60,550 nt of DNA from a virus: IMG/VR virus record IMGVR_UViG_3300042509_001483, positions 1-60,550 of that record, one strand, 5' to 3'. The notes under the pieces were generated by a model. That model made no database searches. It worked only from the letters and a program-made list of their open reading frames with translations, and had not been told where the DNA came from. How positions within the stretch are numbered: the first letter of the stretch is position 1; every line of letters begins with the position of its first letter. The position numbers were made by a program, and so were the translations under genes. Positions 25,739 to 34,261 of this stretch are shown piece after piece.

Positions 25739-25921
25739 TTACTCTTCTATAACCTCGTAGCCAGCAGCGTCATTTACTTTGCTGAGAACAATGCCGTTAC
25801 TGCGTACGTCCCAATTGAGGATATCGCCTTCTTGCCAGCCCAAATCTTCGATCACCTCGTCGGGAAGAACAATATACTGGTCTCCGTTTTCGTCCTCCTG
25901 GACCTCAAGGATGTAGCTCAT
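25739..25921 (-). CDS. AbrB/MazE-like small DNA-binding protein
   Basis: A 60-residue protein with the SpoVT-AbrB swapped-hairpin pattern: YIVLPDEVIEDLGWQEGDIL then NWDVRSNGIVLSKV. Such proteins bind DNA as dimers. It begins in a 4 bp ATGA overlap with the end of the upstream membrane coiled-coil gene. No toxin partner is visible, so a transcriptional role is more likely than a toxin-antitoxin role. Confidence 0.75.
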   Translation of the reverse strand: MSYILEVQEDENGDQYIVLPDEVIEDLGWQEGDILNWDVRSNGIVLSKVNDAAGYEVIEE

Positions 25922-26214
25922 TTACTGTCAAGCATCTTATCGATCAGTTTATCAAGTTTATTATTAATCTCGCGAAAATTATCATGCATATCTTGAATTT
26001 CTCTTAAGAAGTCAACCTTTAACACATATTCCAATGGCATGCGTTTTAGGTCTTCTTCCAAAACATCAATCCTTCGTTTTTGGGACCCGATGTAACTATA
26101 GGCTTGCTGAACCTGATCGTTGTATCGATTCAAGATTTTAGATGCGGCCCAGCCACCGCCTGTGATGGCCGATATAACGGCTGTCAAGCCGATGGCCAAG
26201 TATTCGGGTCCCAT
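25918..26214 (-). CDS. Membrane protein with coiled coil, holin/spanin-like
   Basis: 98 residues: an N-terminal transmembrane segment with a short outside tail (MGPEYLAIGLTAVISAITGG) followed by a long charged helix with heptad character (RRIDVLEEDLKRMPLEYV, REINNKLDKLIDKML). This layout matches many phage holin-like or inner-membrane lysis proteins. It is far from the lysozyme gene, so a lysis role is only a suggestion. Confidence 0.6.
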   Translation of the reverse strand: MGPEYLAIGLTAVISAITGGGWAASKILNRYNDQVQQAYSYIGSQKRRIDVLEEDLKRMPLEYVLKVDFLREIQDMHDNFREINNKLDKLIDKMLDSK

Positions 26215-26215
26215 G

Positions 26216-26908
26216 TCACACCAGGTCCTTCAAGTAACGGTTAAGAAAAGATTGTGGATCAGCTTTTTGACTATAGAGCCAATTCTTATATGTTTCATCT
26301 TTACGCTTATCCATGATATTAGTAATCTCTGGATTAAAGTCCTCTCTTGCGTTTGCCTCGGGACGAGAAGAGGCATAAGAATAGAAATCCTCTTTAGATA
26401 AACTATTAATACTTGGCCCTTTATTCCAAGTTCCGGCTGCATCTTGGCTGTTAATAAAACCTGTCATGAAATTCAACAGGCCAGAAGAAGAGCGATAAGG
26501 ACGCCCTGCGCCACCTCCTACAGGAGTAGGTTCTCCCCCGTAAAGAGCGTCAAAAGCTTGTTGTCCAACTTTATAACGCCCTTTTTCGATGCCAGTGCGG
26601 ATGTCTTGGTCAGAAACTCCGGCTGCCCTGGCTCGTTCGACAGCGGCCAATCCAATAGAGCCGTAGTTATCTTTGTTGAATTGTTCGAGCTGACCAATCT
26701 GTTGTTGATAGTCTTTATGAACAGACATTGAGTAGGCAGGATCAAATCCTCCTCCCCACGTTTTTGCTTTTTCACCTACGTTATAACCAGAGCTTTGTAA
26801 ACGACTCAGCTCATCTCTGATTTCTTTTTGACTACGTCCGGCGGCAATAGCGCGGTCAATGTCTGCTCGACCTACGCCACCGCTTTGGTTTGTATCTAAC
26901 CAAGACAT
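26216..26908 (-). CDS. Hypothetical protein of packaging cluster (230 aa)
   Basis: Starts MSWLDTNQSGGVGRADIDRA. Two similar segments, ADIDRAIAAGRSQKEIRDEL near residue 15 and RARAAGVSDQDIRTGIEKGR near residue 92, are an internal repeat of a short helical unit. The C-terminus is charged and helical (DKRKDETYKNWLYSQKADP). It lies one base from the preceding gene and just downstream of TerL. Function unknown. Confidence 0.6.
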   Translation of the reverse strand: MSWLDTNQSGGVGRADIDRAIAAGRSQKEIRDELSRLQSSGYNVGEKAKTWGGGFDPAYSMSVHKDYQQQIGQLEQFNKDNYGSIGLAAVERARAAGVSDQDIRTGIEKGRYKVGQQAFDALYGGEPTPVGGGAGRPYRSSSGLLNFMTGFINSQDAAGTWNKGPSINSLSKEDFYSYASSRPEANAREDFNPEITNIMDKRKDETYKNWLYSQKADPQSFLNRYLKDLV

Positions 26909-26937
26909 CTGTAAATTCTTTTTTCTAATTCTAGGTC

Positions 26938-28464
26938 TTAGTAATCAAGCTGAAGTTGCCCCTTACGCATCAATCCGGTCAACAGGTAAACCAAGGCGTC
27001 AACGCAGTCGTCATGACTGCTGACACCAAAGTTAGTCAACTCTTCAAACATAGCTGTGAAGTTACGAAAACGATTAAAGATAATCTTGCGATCCTCAAAC
27101 ATGCCCATGCAACCACGGAAACGTGCCAGCTTATCGGCGCGGAATCCTTTGACGGCATGCCAGTTCAAGTTGTACAAGCTTTCGTTGGTGAGGCATACAC
27201 GTTTGAAGTCAGCCTCTAGAGATGCCTGGTACGCAACCGCTTCACTCCAGATGTCACACGTGGAATAAGTCGGGAAGTAATGGCCGCCTTCATCTTTGCC
27301 GAGGATTGACCAATCATTTAGCAACTCCTTGAGGGCATCCAGTTTTTCTAGGTTGCCCATGACGCGTAGACGCCTGTAATCAATGATGTGAATCTGATCG
27401 CCAATGCGGCCACCAAGAACCATAACAGTGTAATCATTTTTTTCTTTTGTGCCAACCGAAAGATCAACCCCAATCCCAAGAGCATCAAACTCTGTTGCAA
27501 TCTCCGCCTTAACAATCAGCTCTGGCGCCAACGACAACTCGTTTTGCCTGATGACTTGATTCATGTACTGGAACGAGAAAGCAATTGGAGCTTGTCGTTT
27601 CTTTTCCTTCAAGTAATCCAAGGACCACATCGATGGCCAGTACGACATTTCATCCCCTGTTTTGGGATCATTGATAATTGCGGAAAGAACAATTTGCAAC
27701 CAATTGTTTTGTGGGTTGAAGGTCGTGGCATGAATGTCATCATGTCTAAAGCGCGTACCAAGGCAGATCGCCCGGCCCCCTTCAAACATGGTGGGTGCAA
27801 TCACAGCATTCCAGTTGTCCTGCATCTGTTTCCGGATGTCAGGGTTGGAAATATCTGCAGCAGATTTAATGGCGTCATCGATGATGACCAGATGGGAACG
27901 CTTGGAGGTCACCGAGCCCTTGAGACCTGCAGCGCAAAGTGTAAATTGTTCCTCACCAGTGGTATCAATGCCTGCAAATTTATGGTCAATGGACCAGTAC
28001 TCATTACTGGTGACGTTCTTTAGAAGGCGTACGGTTGGGAAAACTTCTTGGTATCGCTTGCTTTCAATGATGCGTTTAATGGTTGCTGATTTGGAACGCG
28101 CAATATCGACTGTGTACGACAAATACAGGATCTGCAGCGGTAACTTGGCTGCCGTATGAACACCAATGGCCCAAGCGGTAAACAAACCTAAGACTGTTGA
28201 TTTAGCAGAACCACGGGGTGCCAGGAGATCAACGTTTGGTCCTGCAATCTTTCGCAAGCAGCTACTGTCTTCGTTGGTGACAAAGTGACGATGCCATTCT
28301 TTGTGGTGGTCAGCCGGAGGTTTATCTGCTACGTACTCACAAAAAAATCCAAAATCTTCCCTTGCTTTCTCCAGGGATTCAAGATTTCGTGGGATTCGAA
28401 TTTGTTGCCTGCGAGCAGCCGCTTGTGCGTTACGGCGGTATGCAAGATGTTGATACGCAGGCAC
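26938..28464 (-). CDS. terL: Terminase large subunit
   Basis: 508 residues, GTG start (MPAYQHLAYRRNAQ). Walker A is LLAPRGSAKST (residues 80-90), Walker B is LVIIDDAIK (192-200). The nuclease domain has GIGVDLSVGTKEKNDYTVMV with the first catalytic Asp at 334, and HDDCVDALVYLL near residue 490 with the last acidic pair. This is the ATPase-nuclease motor that cuts and packages DNA into the prohead at the portal. Small genes upstream may include the small terminase. Confidence 0.95.
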   Translation of the reverse strand: MPAYQHLAYRRNAQAAARRQQIRIPRNLESLEKAREDFGFFCEYVADKPPADHHKEWHRHFVTNEDSSCLRKIAGPNVDLLAPRGSAKSTVLGLFTAWAIGVHTAAKLPLQILYLSYTVDIARSKSATIKRIIESKRYQEVFPTVRLLKNVTSNEYWSIDHKFAGIDTTGEEQFTLCAAGLKGSVTSKRSHLVIIDDAIKSAADISNPDIRKQMQDNWNAVIAPTMFEGGRAICLGTRFRHDDIHATTFNPQNNWLQIVLSAIINDPKTGDEMSYWPSMWSLDYLKEKKRQAPIAFSFQYMNQVIRQNELSLAPELIVKAEIATEFDALGIGVDLSVGTKEKNDYTVMVLGGRIGDQIHIIDYRRLRVMGNLEKLDALKELLNDWSILGKDEGGHYFPTYSTCDIWSEAVAYQASLEADFKRVCLTNESLYNLNWHAVKGFRADKLARFRGCMGMFEDRKIIFNRFRNFTAMFEELTNFGVSSHDDCVDALVYLLTGLMRKGQLQLDY

Positions 28465-28494
28465 AAGAAGTATCGTTCAGTGTATTACTGAATA

Positions 28495-28845
28495 CTACCT
28501 CATTCTTTGTCCTTGCTGTCTTTCTTTTGTTCCTGGTACTTCCGAGCTTTGTCCAATGCTGCTTTCCTCTTCTCCTTGTCCGACATTTCGCTGCCGTCCT
28601 CCCTCTTGGCCTCCTTCTTTTTGAAGTGCTCCAGGAGTTCTGGCGGCATCTTGTTTTTGCTCATCTTGTTTATTGGCTTGTAAAGCGGCGATGACTTTTT
28701 CCCCGTCAGCTACCTTATCAATAACGGGTGTGGGACGACGAAAACCAGTTACGCGCTCACGATTCTTTTGAAGTTGGCGAGCAACGTCAAATAATCGTCC
28801 AGCGATATTTTCCCCGTATTGAGGTTTTTGTGCCGGTTGGTTCAT
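28495..28845 (-). CDS. Hypothetical protein, 3' half overlapped out of frame
   Basis: 116 residues starting MNQPAQKPQYGENIAGRLFD. Residues 1-60 look like a normal helical protein (VARQLQKNRERVTGFRRPTP); the rest is Gln/Gly/Glu-rich and is read from the same DNA as the 54-residue gene below in another frame. Either the C-terminus is an overprint or the true stop is lost by a local frameshift. Confidence 0.45.
   Translation of the reverse strand: MNQPAQKPQYGENIAGRLFDVARQLQKNRERVTGFRRPTPVIDKVADGEKVIAALQANKQDEQKQDAARTPGALQKEGGQEGGRQRNVGQGEEESSIGQSSEVPGTKERQQGQRMR
28500..28664 (-). CDS. Lysine-rich small phage protein (54 aa)
   Basis: This frame codes MSKNKMPPELLEHFKKKEAK then SDKEKRKAALDKARKYQEQKK, a highly charged helix of a type seen as short orphan genes beside terminases in phages I know. 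It is just upstream of TerL. The frame is preferred over the overlapping one because of its regular codon pattern. The start has no Shine-Dalgarno. Confidence 0.55.
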   Translation of the reverse strand: MSKNKMPPELLEHFKKKEAKREDGSEMSDKEKRKAALDKARKYQEQKKDSKDKE

Positions 28846-28863
28846 CCTTCAAGTTTACTTGGT

Positions 28864-29469
28864 CTATTCTTCGAGTTGCATATGAGCCCAGACGCTCATT
28901 GAGGCTTCTTCCAAGGGAACTTCAATTGGATCATCTTTGAAAATGGTAAGAAGCTCACGTATAGCACGATCCGCACCAGCCATAAGCAAGCCCTTGCGAT
29001 CCTTATTGGCCGTGCTCAGTTCAACTTGTGCAATGGTCCCACGCAATTCTTTTTGCATGCCAGCGATACGTGCAACGCCGGCGTCACGTTTAACAATGCC
29101 GTCATCAACGTCCGCACGAAGCTTACGAATATCTTCCTGCATCTCTTCAATTTCATTCAAAAGAACTGCCCTGTGATCAGGCTTGGGATAGTTCTTTTGA
29201 ACCCATAGATCACAACCTGCAATGCTGCCAGTGTAACCAAGGAAGCGGGCGTAAAGATAGCACTCAATTACCGAATAGTTTTCAGAGCAAAAACCCGTGA
29301 ACGCTTCTTCGGTTGGTGCATCAAGATTATCGACCCATTGGCCGAAGATCTCAATATCGATATGCCCTTTGGGACTGATTATAGTCTCGTGCTTCGTCTT
29401 CCTGAGCGAAGCGCTGGGCTTGAGCTGCTGTCTCACGTTGTTGTTCACCAGAGGTTCCAATGGTTGCAC
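28864..29469 (-). CDS. Putative small terminase-like protein
   Basis: Up to 201 residues from a GTG (MQPLEPLVNNNVRQ). The central part has an N-terminal helical segment (APTEEAFTGFCSENYSVIEC) and then a strong coiled coil (LLNEIEEMQEDIRKLRADVD, VARIAGMQKELRGTIAQV). Helical DNA-binding plus coiled coil and the position upstream of TerL fit a small terminase subunit. The 5' 119 bp overlap the next gene, so the true start may be internal and non-ATG. Confidence 0.5.
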   Translation of the reverse strand: MQPLEPLVNNNVRQQLKPSASLRKTKHETIISPKGHIDIEIFGQWVDNLDAPTEEAFTGFCSENYSVIECYLYARFLGYTGSIAGCDLWVQKNYPKPDHRAVLLNEIEEMQEDIRKLRADVDDGIVKRDAGVARIAGMQKELRGTIAQVELSTANKDRKGLLMAGADRAIRELLTIFKDDPIEVPLEEASMSVWAHMQLEE

Positions 29470-29647
29470 GTTGCTGAGCGCCTTCTTCCTTCATCTTTTC
29501 CTTGGTAGAACCAACGGAAACATCTTGGAAAATCTTAACGGCAGACGCAGCTTTACGAGCCTTATCCTCGTCAAACAGTAGATCGTATGGATCAAGATTT
29601 TCGGGTGTCTCCCAATCAGATGGGGTACCCGTATAGGAGGATGTCAT
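29351..29647 (-). CDS. Hypothetical charged protein (98 aa)
   Basis: MTSSYTGTPSDWETPENLDP begins an acidic N-terminus, followed by a long Gln/Glu/Arg/Ala-rich helix (KEKMKEEGAQQRATIGTSG, RETAAQAQRFAQEDEAR). The gene starts in a 4 bp overlap with the upstream 56-residue gene, so both are coupled. Family unknown. Confidence 0.55.
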   Translation of the reverse strand: MTSSYTGTPSDWETPENLDPYDLLFDEDKARKAASAVKIFQDVSVGSTKEKMKEEGAQQRATIGTSGEQQRETAAQAQRFAQEDEARDYNQSQRAYRY

Positions 29648-29814
29648 TTTTGAACCTCTTCTTTTTCAGGGCCAAACGCTGACTCGTCTTCCTTGTCCTC
29701 AGGTTTTACCTTGGACTCAAGCTTGTTCTTTGCGTAGCGATAGGCTACGTCTGCAGCCTGCCGATATCGGTTGAGTTCAGCTTGTTCAGTTGAGCCAGCG
29801 TTGTCGCCCTTCAT
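29644..29814 (-). CDS. Small charged protein (56 aa)
   Basis: The frame ATG...TGA codes MKGDNAGSTEQAELNRYRQA then DVAYRYAKNKLESKVKPED and an acidic/Lys tail. The stop overlaps the ATG of the next gene (ATGA). A short helix with a disordered end; function unknown. Confidence 0.55.
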   Translation of the reverse strand: MKGDNAGSTEQAELNRYRQAADVAYRYAKNKLESKVKPEDKEDESAFGPEKEEVQK

Positions 29815-29818
29815 GTCA

Positions 29819-30097
29819 TCAGAAATTAGTCATCATGCTGGCGAGACCACCGGCCATGACGTCGCGTTGGCGAGCACGGTTACCTTGAGCAGCCTGACGC
29901 ATCTTGGAACCTTCCAGACGACCGATAAGAGTCTCAAAGTCCTGAAGCTCGGCACGCGACATGCCACCACCGTATTCACGGGAGCCAATGGAATTGATGA
30001 GTTCCGTAGCTTCGGCATCAGTCATGCCTTCAGCAAGGAGCTGTGCTTTGGTGGGGCGGCTGCGATTGCCAGCGGCAGGATTCACGCTGTAAGTCAT
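29819..30097 (-). CDS. Hypothetical protein (92 aa)
   Basis: Starts MTYSVNPAAGNRSRPTKAQL with AAAGGA in the leader. It contains AEGMTDAEATELINSIGSRE and an Arg/Gln-rich helix, ending VMAGGLASMMTNF. Part of the minus-strand operon upstream of TerL. No family recognised. Confidence 0.55.
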   Translation of the reverse strand: MTYSVNPAAGNRSRPTKAQLLAEGMTDAEATELINSIGSREYGGGMSRAELQDFETLIGRLEGSKMRQAAQGNRARQRDVMAGGLASMMTNF

Positions 30098-30138
30098 GTG
30101 TCCTTTAAGAGGTATAAAGATATTTTAGTACAAACAAC

Positions 30139-30831
30139 TTAGAAGTTGAATGCACCCATGATGCTAGAGAACATATTTGAACCCCGTTCGATATTGGCAA
30201 TGTTCTTGTAGCCAGCATTAACAATGCCTTGGAGATCTAGCTTTCCTTTTACTTCTGCACCCGTGACAGCAAGATTGTTTTCATTTATGAGTTTTTGGCG
30301 TTCAGTCTGACCAGCTTGGCGGAGCTGCTCAATCTGGCGCTGCATGTCCAGATTAGCTTTATCTAATCCTGCTTCATATTCAAGGTCAGTAACATAACCT
30401 TCGGGCACTTCCGATAAAACATCATTAGTGCCGATACCTCTCTCATTTAGAATGTCTTCAAAAACTTGATGAGTAGCAGCGACATCAGAATCTGCTTTAG
30501 CCTGAGCAGCTGCCGAAGCTGCGGCTTTAAACGTATCCTTGGCACCTGAACCAATTGCTATATCCTTTCCCCGAACTTTTTGTTGAATTTGAGAAAGATT
30601 GGCAGCAGGAACAGCAGCTTGAATCCTAGTAATATCTCCAGCACCAAAAGTCTTACCTACATCAAAAGATTGACCGGCAACCTTAATAGTTCGGCCTCCT
30701 CCGCCAGGGGATGGGCTGCTTACTCCGCGTGATTGATTAGCAGCCTGTGTAGAAAGAGGGTTTTTACCTCTAGCCGTATTCCCTGCTGGACCGCGATCAT
30801 TTTTTTTCGCTGGAGCGTTTTTCTTAGACAT
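30139..30831 (-). CDS. Hypothetical virion-associated protein (230 aa)
   Basis: The N-terminal ~50 residues are basic and disordered (MSKKNAPAKKNDRGPAGN, SSPSPGGGGRTIKVAGQSFD). The middle is Ala-rich helical (TFKAAASAAAQAKADSDVAA) and later a coiled coil (ANLDMQRQIEQLRQAGQTER). The C-terminus is apolar and may associate with a membrane or capsid. It heads a run of minus-strand genes with regularly spaced starts; role unknown. Confidence 0.55.
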   Translation of the reverse strand: MSKKNAPAKKNDRGPAGNTARGKNPLSTQAANQSRGVSSPSPGGGGRTIKVAGQSFDVGKTFGAGDITRIQAAVPAANLSQIQQKVRGKDIAIGSGAKDTFKAAASAAAQAKADSDVAATHQVFEDILNERGIGTNDVLSEVPEGYVTDLEYEAGLDKANLDMQRQIEQLRQAGQTERQKLINENNLAVTGAEVKGKLDLQGIVNAGYKNIANIERGSNMFSSIMGAFNF

Positions 30832-30837
30832 TTTTGA

Positions 30838-31452
30838 TCACCCTAAAATCATTTGTGCAACAGTATTAGCAGAGCCAGGCCTAAATACTTTAAAGCCACG
30901 AATTCTTTCGCCGCTTTCAGATACCGGCATCGGACCAAATCTTTGCTCCCATTCAATATCACCCGGTGTTTTTGCTTTACCAGATGCAATTAGATCGCTA
31001 CGCACAATATCCGAAAGAGCTTCTGGACTGCGGACGCCAGTTGCTTTAGCAAGATTAATATATTTCTGGAAAGCGTCCTCAGATAGATTTAAACCTTGCT
31101 GCCCATAAGCATAAGAGGCTACATCACGATATGGACCAGACTCAAAATCAATAGGTGTTTTGTAACTTTTTGCTAATCGTTTTTCAATGAAGGGAGAAGC
31201 AAACTTGCCAACATAGCTTTGAAGAAAAGCTTCTTTAGCACCAGGAGAGCCATAGGTTGCGGCTTCTTTTAAGATCGCTTGTTTCTGTGATTTTGTAGGC
31301 TTTATTTGTTTTTCAGCATAGCCACCAAGTAACTCCATGAGCTTTGAAGGCTCATAGGTAGGTACGTCATTTCCTCCGAAAAGACCGCCTAATAATGAGC
31401 CACCTGCGCTAGAGGCGAGGCCAGCTCCAATTGCAGCCAATGGGAAAGCCAT
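30838..31452 (-). CDS. Virion protein with N-terminal glycine-zipper segment (204 aa)
   Basis: MAFPLAAIGAGLASSAGGSL then LGGLFGG is a Gly/Ala/Ser-rich apolar segment that could insert into membranes. The body is helical, with no catalytic motif. The layout resembles proteins ejected with phage DNA. A candidate late promoter (TAAAATACAGATAAC) lies just upstream. Confidence 0.6.
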   Translation of the reverse strand: MAFPLAAIGAGLASSAGGSLLGGLFGGNDVPTYEPSKLMELLGGYAEKQIKPTKSQKQAILKEAATYGSPGAKEAFLQSYVGKFASPFIEKRLAKSYKTPIDFESGPYRDVASYAYGQQGLNLSEDAFQKYINLAKATGVRSPEALSDIVRSDLIASGKAKTPGDIEWEQRFGPMPVSESGERIRGFKVFRPGSANTVAQMILG

Positions 31453-31473
31453 TTATTTTATAAAACCTTACAC

Positions 31474-31489
31474 GTTATCTGTATTTTAA
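31474..31489 (-). promoter_or_regulatory. Candidate late promoter (shared 15-mer)
   Basis: The minus-strand 15-mer TAAAATACAGATAAC is identical to one at 39078-39092 before the 1154-residue gene. It lies about 20-35 nt before the 204-residue gene. Two exact copies upstream of two genes suggest a phage-specific promoter. Confidence 0.5.
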
Positions 31490-31500
31490 CCGAAATGATT

Positions 31501-31971
31501 TTATACAGGAGAATACGAGAAAGCGCCAAAACTGCCATATTTACCTGCAAGGTCTGGCAGATTAGCCTTAGCCAAAGAAAGCCTGTACGGCCCTATGTTA
31601 TTTGCAACCTGTGCTCCACGAATTGGACCTAATAAAGAACTAGATTGATTCCATTTTTGCGCTAAAATGTCTTTACCAACCCCAGCATCAAACATTGCGT
31701 TTTGAGCCGCAAATTGATTCTGGGCTGCAGCGTTTAAATTCTTTTGTTTAATAGCATCGGCAAATGATTGCGCGGCGTTAAGGCCCATCATCATGCCGCC
31801 CATGTTGCCGAATGCGCCAGTTGCAACATTACCGCCGTAAGAAGGGGCAGCACCACCAAAGCTACCAACATTCAGACCGCCGTAACCGCCAAAGGGATTG
31901 TTTCCTAAATTGGCACCAATAGCGCCAAAAACACCATTGTTATCAACTCCAAAACCACTATTCCAGCTCAT
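31501..31971 (-). CDS. Gly-rich putative virion protein (156 aa)
   Basis: The first ~65 residues are Gly/Asn/Ala/Phe-rich repeats (GANLGNNPFGGYGGLNVGS, GGAAPSYGGNVATGAFGN). The rest is a helix (SFADAIKQKNLNAAAQNQFA) and an apolar tail. Low complexity and position suggest a virion component. No family. Confidence 0.55.
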   Translation of the reverse strand: MSWNSGFGVDNNGVFGAIGANLGNNPFGGYGGLNVGSFGGAAPSYGGNVATGAFGNMGGMMMGLNAAQSFADAIKQKNLNAAAQNQFAAQNAMFDAGVGKDILAQKWNQSSSLLGPIRGAQVANNIGPYRLSLAKANLPDLAGKYGSFGAFSYSPV

Positions 31972-31974
31972 GAT

Positions 31975-32400
31975 TTAAAGGCTCACGTAACTACGATTGG
32001 AAAAAGGAATGGCTCGATCAATACCCCGTTGAATGGTCTGCATGGTCTCGGGAAGGTAATAATGACCAGCAAGACGTGCGTCGCTCATTCTTTGAGGGAA
32101 ATTTACAAAACCAGCAAAAAGGCTGGACTCCATTCCAAGGCGTTGATTCTCTTTTGCAATCTCCCTTTGATACGGGCCAATCACATCAAGCATTTCCTTG
32201 ATGCGTTGTGGATCAGACGCTTGTGAACGCTGTTGCTCAAGCAGGTATGCCATGGCACCAAGATCGCTACCAAATGCATCCTTGTATTGCTGGATGCGAT
32301 CTTTATCAAAGTTTAGAAACCGGCCAGCAACTGGTGTCGGGCTTGGTTGTGCGGCACCAAAACCTGAAACATTTAGTTGACCGTAGCTAGGAGTATTCAT
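31975..32400 (-). CDS. Hypothetical protein (141 aa)
   Basis: I use the ATG giving MNTPSYGQLNVSGFGAAQPS; a GTG overlapping the previous stop by 4 bp is also possible. It has a helical middle (DRIQQYKDAFGSDLGAMAYL, EQQRSQASDPQRIKEMLDV). It is cotranscribed with its neighbours. Function unknown. Confidence 0.55.
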   Translation of the reverse strand: MNTPSYGQLNVSGFGAAQPSPTPVAGRFLNFDKDRIQQYKDAFGSDLGAMAYLLEQQRSQASDPQRIKEMLDVIGPYQREIAKENQRLGMESSLFAGFVNFPQRMSDARLAGHYYLPETMQTIQRGIDRAIPFSNRSYVSL

Positions 32401-32405
32401 TGTGA

Positions 32406-33299
32406 TCACCCAAAGCGAATTTGAGGAGCTTGGATAGTAGAGCCTGCGTACGGATTATTGGTCAATGCTGTTTGCGTTAAACCGTAACTACCAGCTTGTG
32501 CGCCTTGTGCCAGGGAACCGGCAGTGGCTAACACGCCAAGTTGGCCTTGGATATTACCTTGAAGTGCCATTGCTGATTGGTAACGAATGAAATCATTGCG
32601 CTTAGCTTTTTCAATCTCAGGCGCCATTGCCTTGAATTGGTCAACTTGAGCTTGGTTATAGAACTGAGTCAAATCTTTGATGTTGCTTGTGCGGACACCA
32701 AGTTCACGATTCAACATGCTCAAGTCTTGCTCGGTAATCTTACCGCGCATTGCAAGTTGAGTACTGAAGGAGTCACTACCAGTAGTTGGTTCACCAGTAG
32801 CCTTTTGCTTTGCCGACTCAACACCTTTAGCTGCTGCGCCGGGGAGAAGTGCGCCAAGACCCATCAGACCGTAGCCTGCAACCCTAGCAAGAGGATGAGG
32901 TGCCATCGCCAGTCCTGTACCGACAGCGCTCAATGCCCCTGGAGCAAGAGCACCTAAAGCACCTGCAGGACGACCGGCTTCAAGTTCAGAGAGAGCAGTT
33001 GTTGCGCCTGGTACAAGAGAAGCCGCTCCAATCGCAACTGGTGCGTATTTGCCATATTTACCAAGGAATTGCTGAGCAGCTTCTTTGCCTCGACCTATGG
33101 CTTGTCCTGTGGCATCCACCCCTTGCCGAAACGTTTGTCTAGCTTGTTGTTGAAGATCAGTTCGTGGGCCAATCGGTGTTGCGCCACGGGGATTCAATGC
33201 TTCAGGTGGAAGTTCACCAGCCAGTACACGTGCACGAAGGTTCGGATCGTATACTTCTTCTGCGCCAGCTTGCAATAAGGCTAACTGTTCCGGTGTCAT
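32406..33299 (-). CDS. Putative ejection protein with long glycine-zipper segment (297 aa)
   Basis: The N-terminus is a helix (MTPEQLALLQAGAEEVYDP) followed by an Arg/Gln-rich region. Residues ~90-165 are a long Ala/Gly/Leu stretch (AGALGALAPGALSAVGTGLA, MGLGALLPGAAAKGV) sufficient for several membrane passes. The remainder is helical. This is the strongest membrane-type segment in the structural cluster, and fits a pore or ejection protein rather than a capsid component. Confidence 0.6.
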   Translation of the reverse strand: MTPEQLALLQAGAEEVYDPNLRARVLAGELPPEALNPRGATPIGPRTDLQQQARQTFRQGVDATGQAIGRGKEAAQQFLGKYGKYAPVAIGAASLVPGATTALSELEAGRPAGALGALAPGALSAVGTGLAMAPHPLARVAGYGLMGLGALLPGAAAKGVESAKQKATGEPTTGSDSFSTQLAMRGKITEQDLSMLNRELGVRTSNIKDLTQFYNQAQVDQFKAMAPEIEKAKRNDFIRYQSAMALQGNIQGQLGVLATAGSLAQGAQAGSYGLTQTALTNNPYAGSTIQAPQIRFG

Positions 33300-33331
33300 T
33301 TATAAATAGGACCTTATTTAAATAAATTCTA

Positions 33332-34261
33332 TCACTGCATTATTTCATACTGACCGATGGTTGGTAGTTTTTGCTCAGTTGCTTTTGCGGCAAGTGCGGT
33401 GTTAGCTAAGTTGCCTGCGATGATGCCAGCACCAGAACCTAATGCAGCGCCTGCTAAGCCACGCTTGAAGGAACCTCCCAATTTGGGAGCAGTCCGTATC
33501 GCAGCAGCAGCGCCCGCAATACCACCAACAGCCGTGGTAACAGAAGGAATAGTCACTGGATAACCAAGGAGCCGAGCTTCTGGTACGCCTTCTAAGTTCT
33601 CAGGTGTTGCTTTTAGGATGCCAAGGAATCCCTTGTCTTGATAGTAGTTGCGTAGGTAATTGCCGTAGCGTTCAGGTGTTAAGGAGGGAATATCTTTTTG
33701 TGCTTCTTCGTATGCAAGAGGGCGTCCTGTGCGGCCAAGGAAAAAACGTTCAAACAGTTCAGGTACGGGCTGTGTTGTTTCTCTGCGATCTTCTGAACCT
33801 TCACCTGCATACGCTTGAGCAAAACCCTTTGGCCTAAACATTTCACCAGGATTGGCAATGTTGTATGCACCGGCAAGAGCAGTAGCGGGTACAACAATAC
33901 TGGCAGTAATAAGACCTGTCTTTGCGGGTCCCAGGGCTTCGTATGCCTCTTTACCAATGGCAGCCTTGGCGCCTGTCTCCAAGATTGCTAGGGGGTGGTT
34001 ATAACGCCAATAGATGCCGCGTGTTCCGTCATTTGTGACATCAGTCATCAGACGGGTCGCAAAAGCACCTACGGCTTGAACAGGTGTTTCAGAAAGAGAA
34101 ACACCTAACTTTTTAAGGTTTTGGTGGTACTCACCACGAAGACCTGGAGCACTTTTAAGAATCGTTGGATTGCGCTCACCCTGCAAGTAAGCAAGGCGAC
34201 TAGCTTCAGCGCTTTTGCTTGCACCAGTGGAAAGGTCATTGAGTAGCTGCTGGAACCCCAT
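33332..34261 (-). CDS. Putative membrane-active virion protein (309 aa)
   Basis: Starts MGFQQLLNDLSTGASKSAEA. It contains an apolar segment (TGLITASIVVPATALAGAYN) and a C-terminal Gly/Ala-rich region (GGIAGAAAAIRTAPKLGG, GAALGSGAGIIAGNLANTAL). The rest is a soluble charged part. The start overlaps the previous stop by one base. Similar architecture to the two neighbouring genes suggests one functional complex. Confidence 0.55.
   Translation of the reverse strand: MGFQQLLNDLSTGASKSAEASRLAYLQGERNPTILKSAPGLRGEYHQNLKKLGVSLSETPVQAVGAFATRLMTDVTNDGTRGIYWRYNHPLAILETGAKAAIGKEAYEALGPAKTGLITASIVVPATALAGAYNIANPGEMFRPKGFAQAYAGEGSEDRRETTQPVPELFERFFLGRTGRPLAYEEAQKDIPSLTPERYGNYLRNYYQDKGFLGILKATPENLEGVPEARLLGYPVTIPSVTTAVGGIAGAAAAIRTAPKLGGSFKRGLAGAALGSGAGIIAGNLANTALAAKATEQKLPTIGQYEIMQ

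Noticed and set aside
27388-28159. Plus-strand frames of 141-211 codons opposite TerL
   Set aside because: Antisense shadows; TerL motifs are unambiguous on the minus strand.
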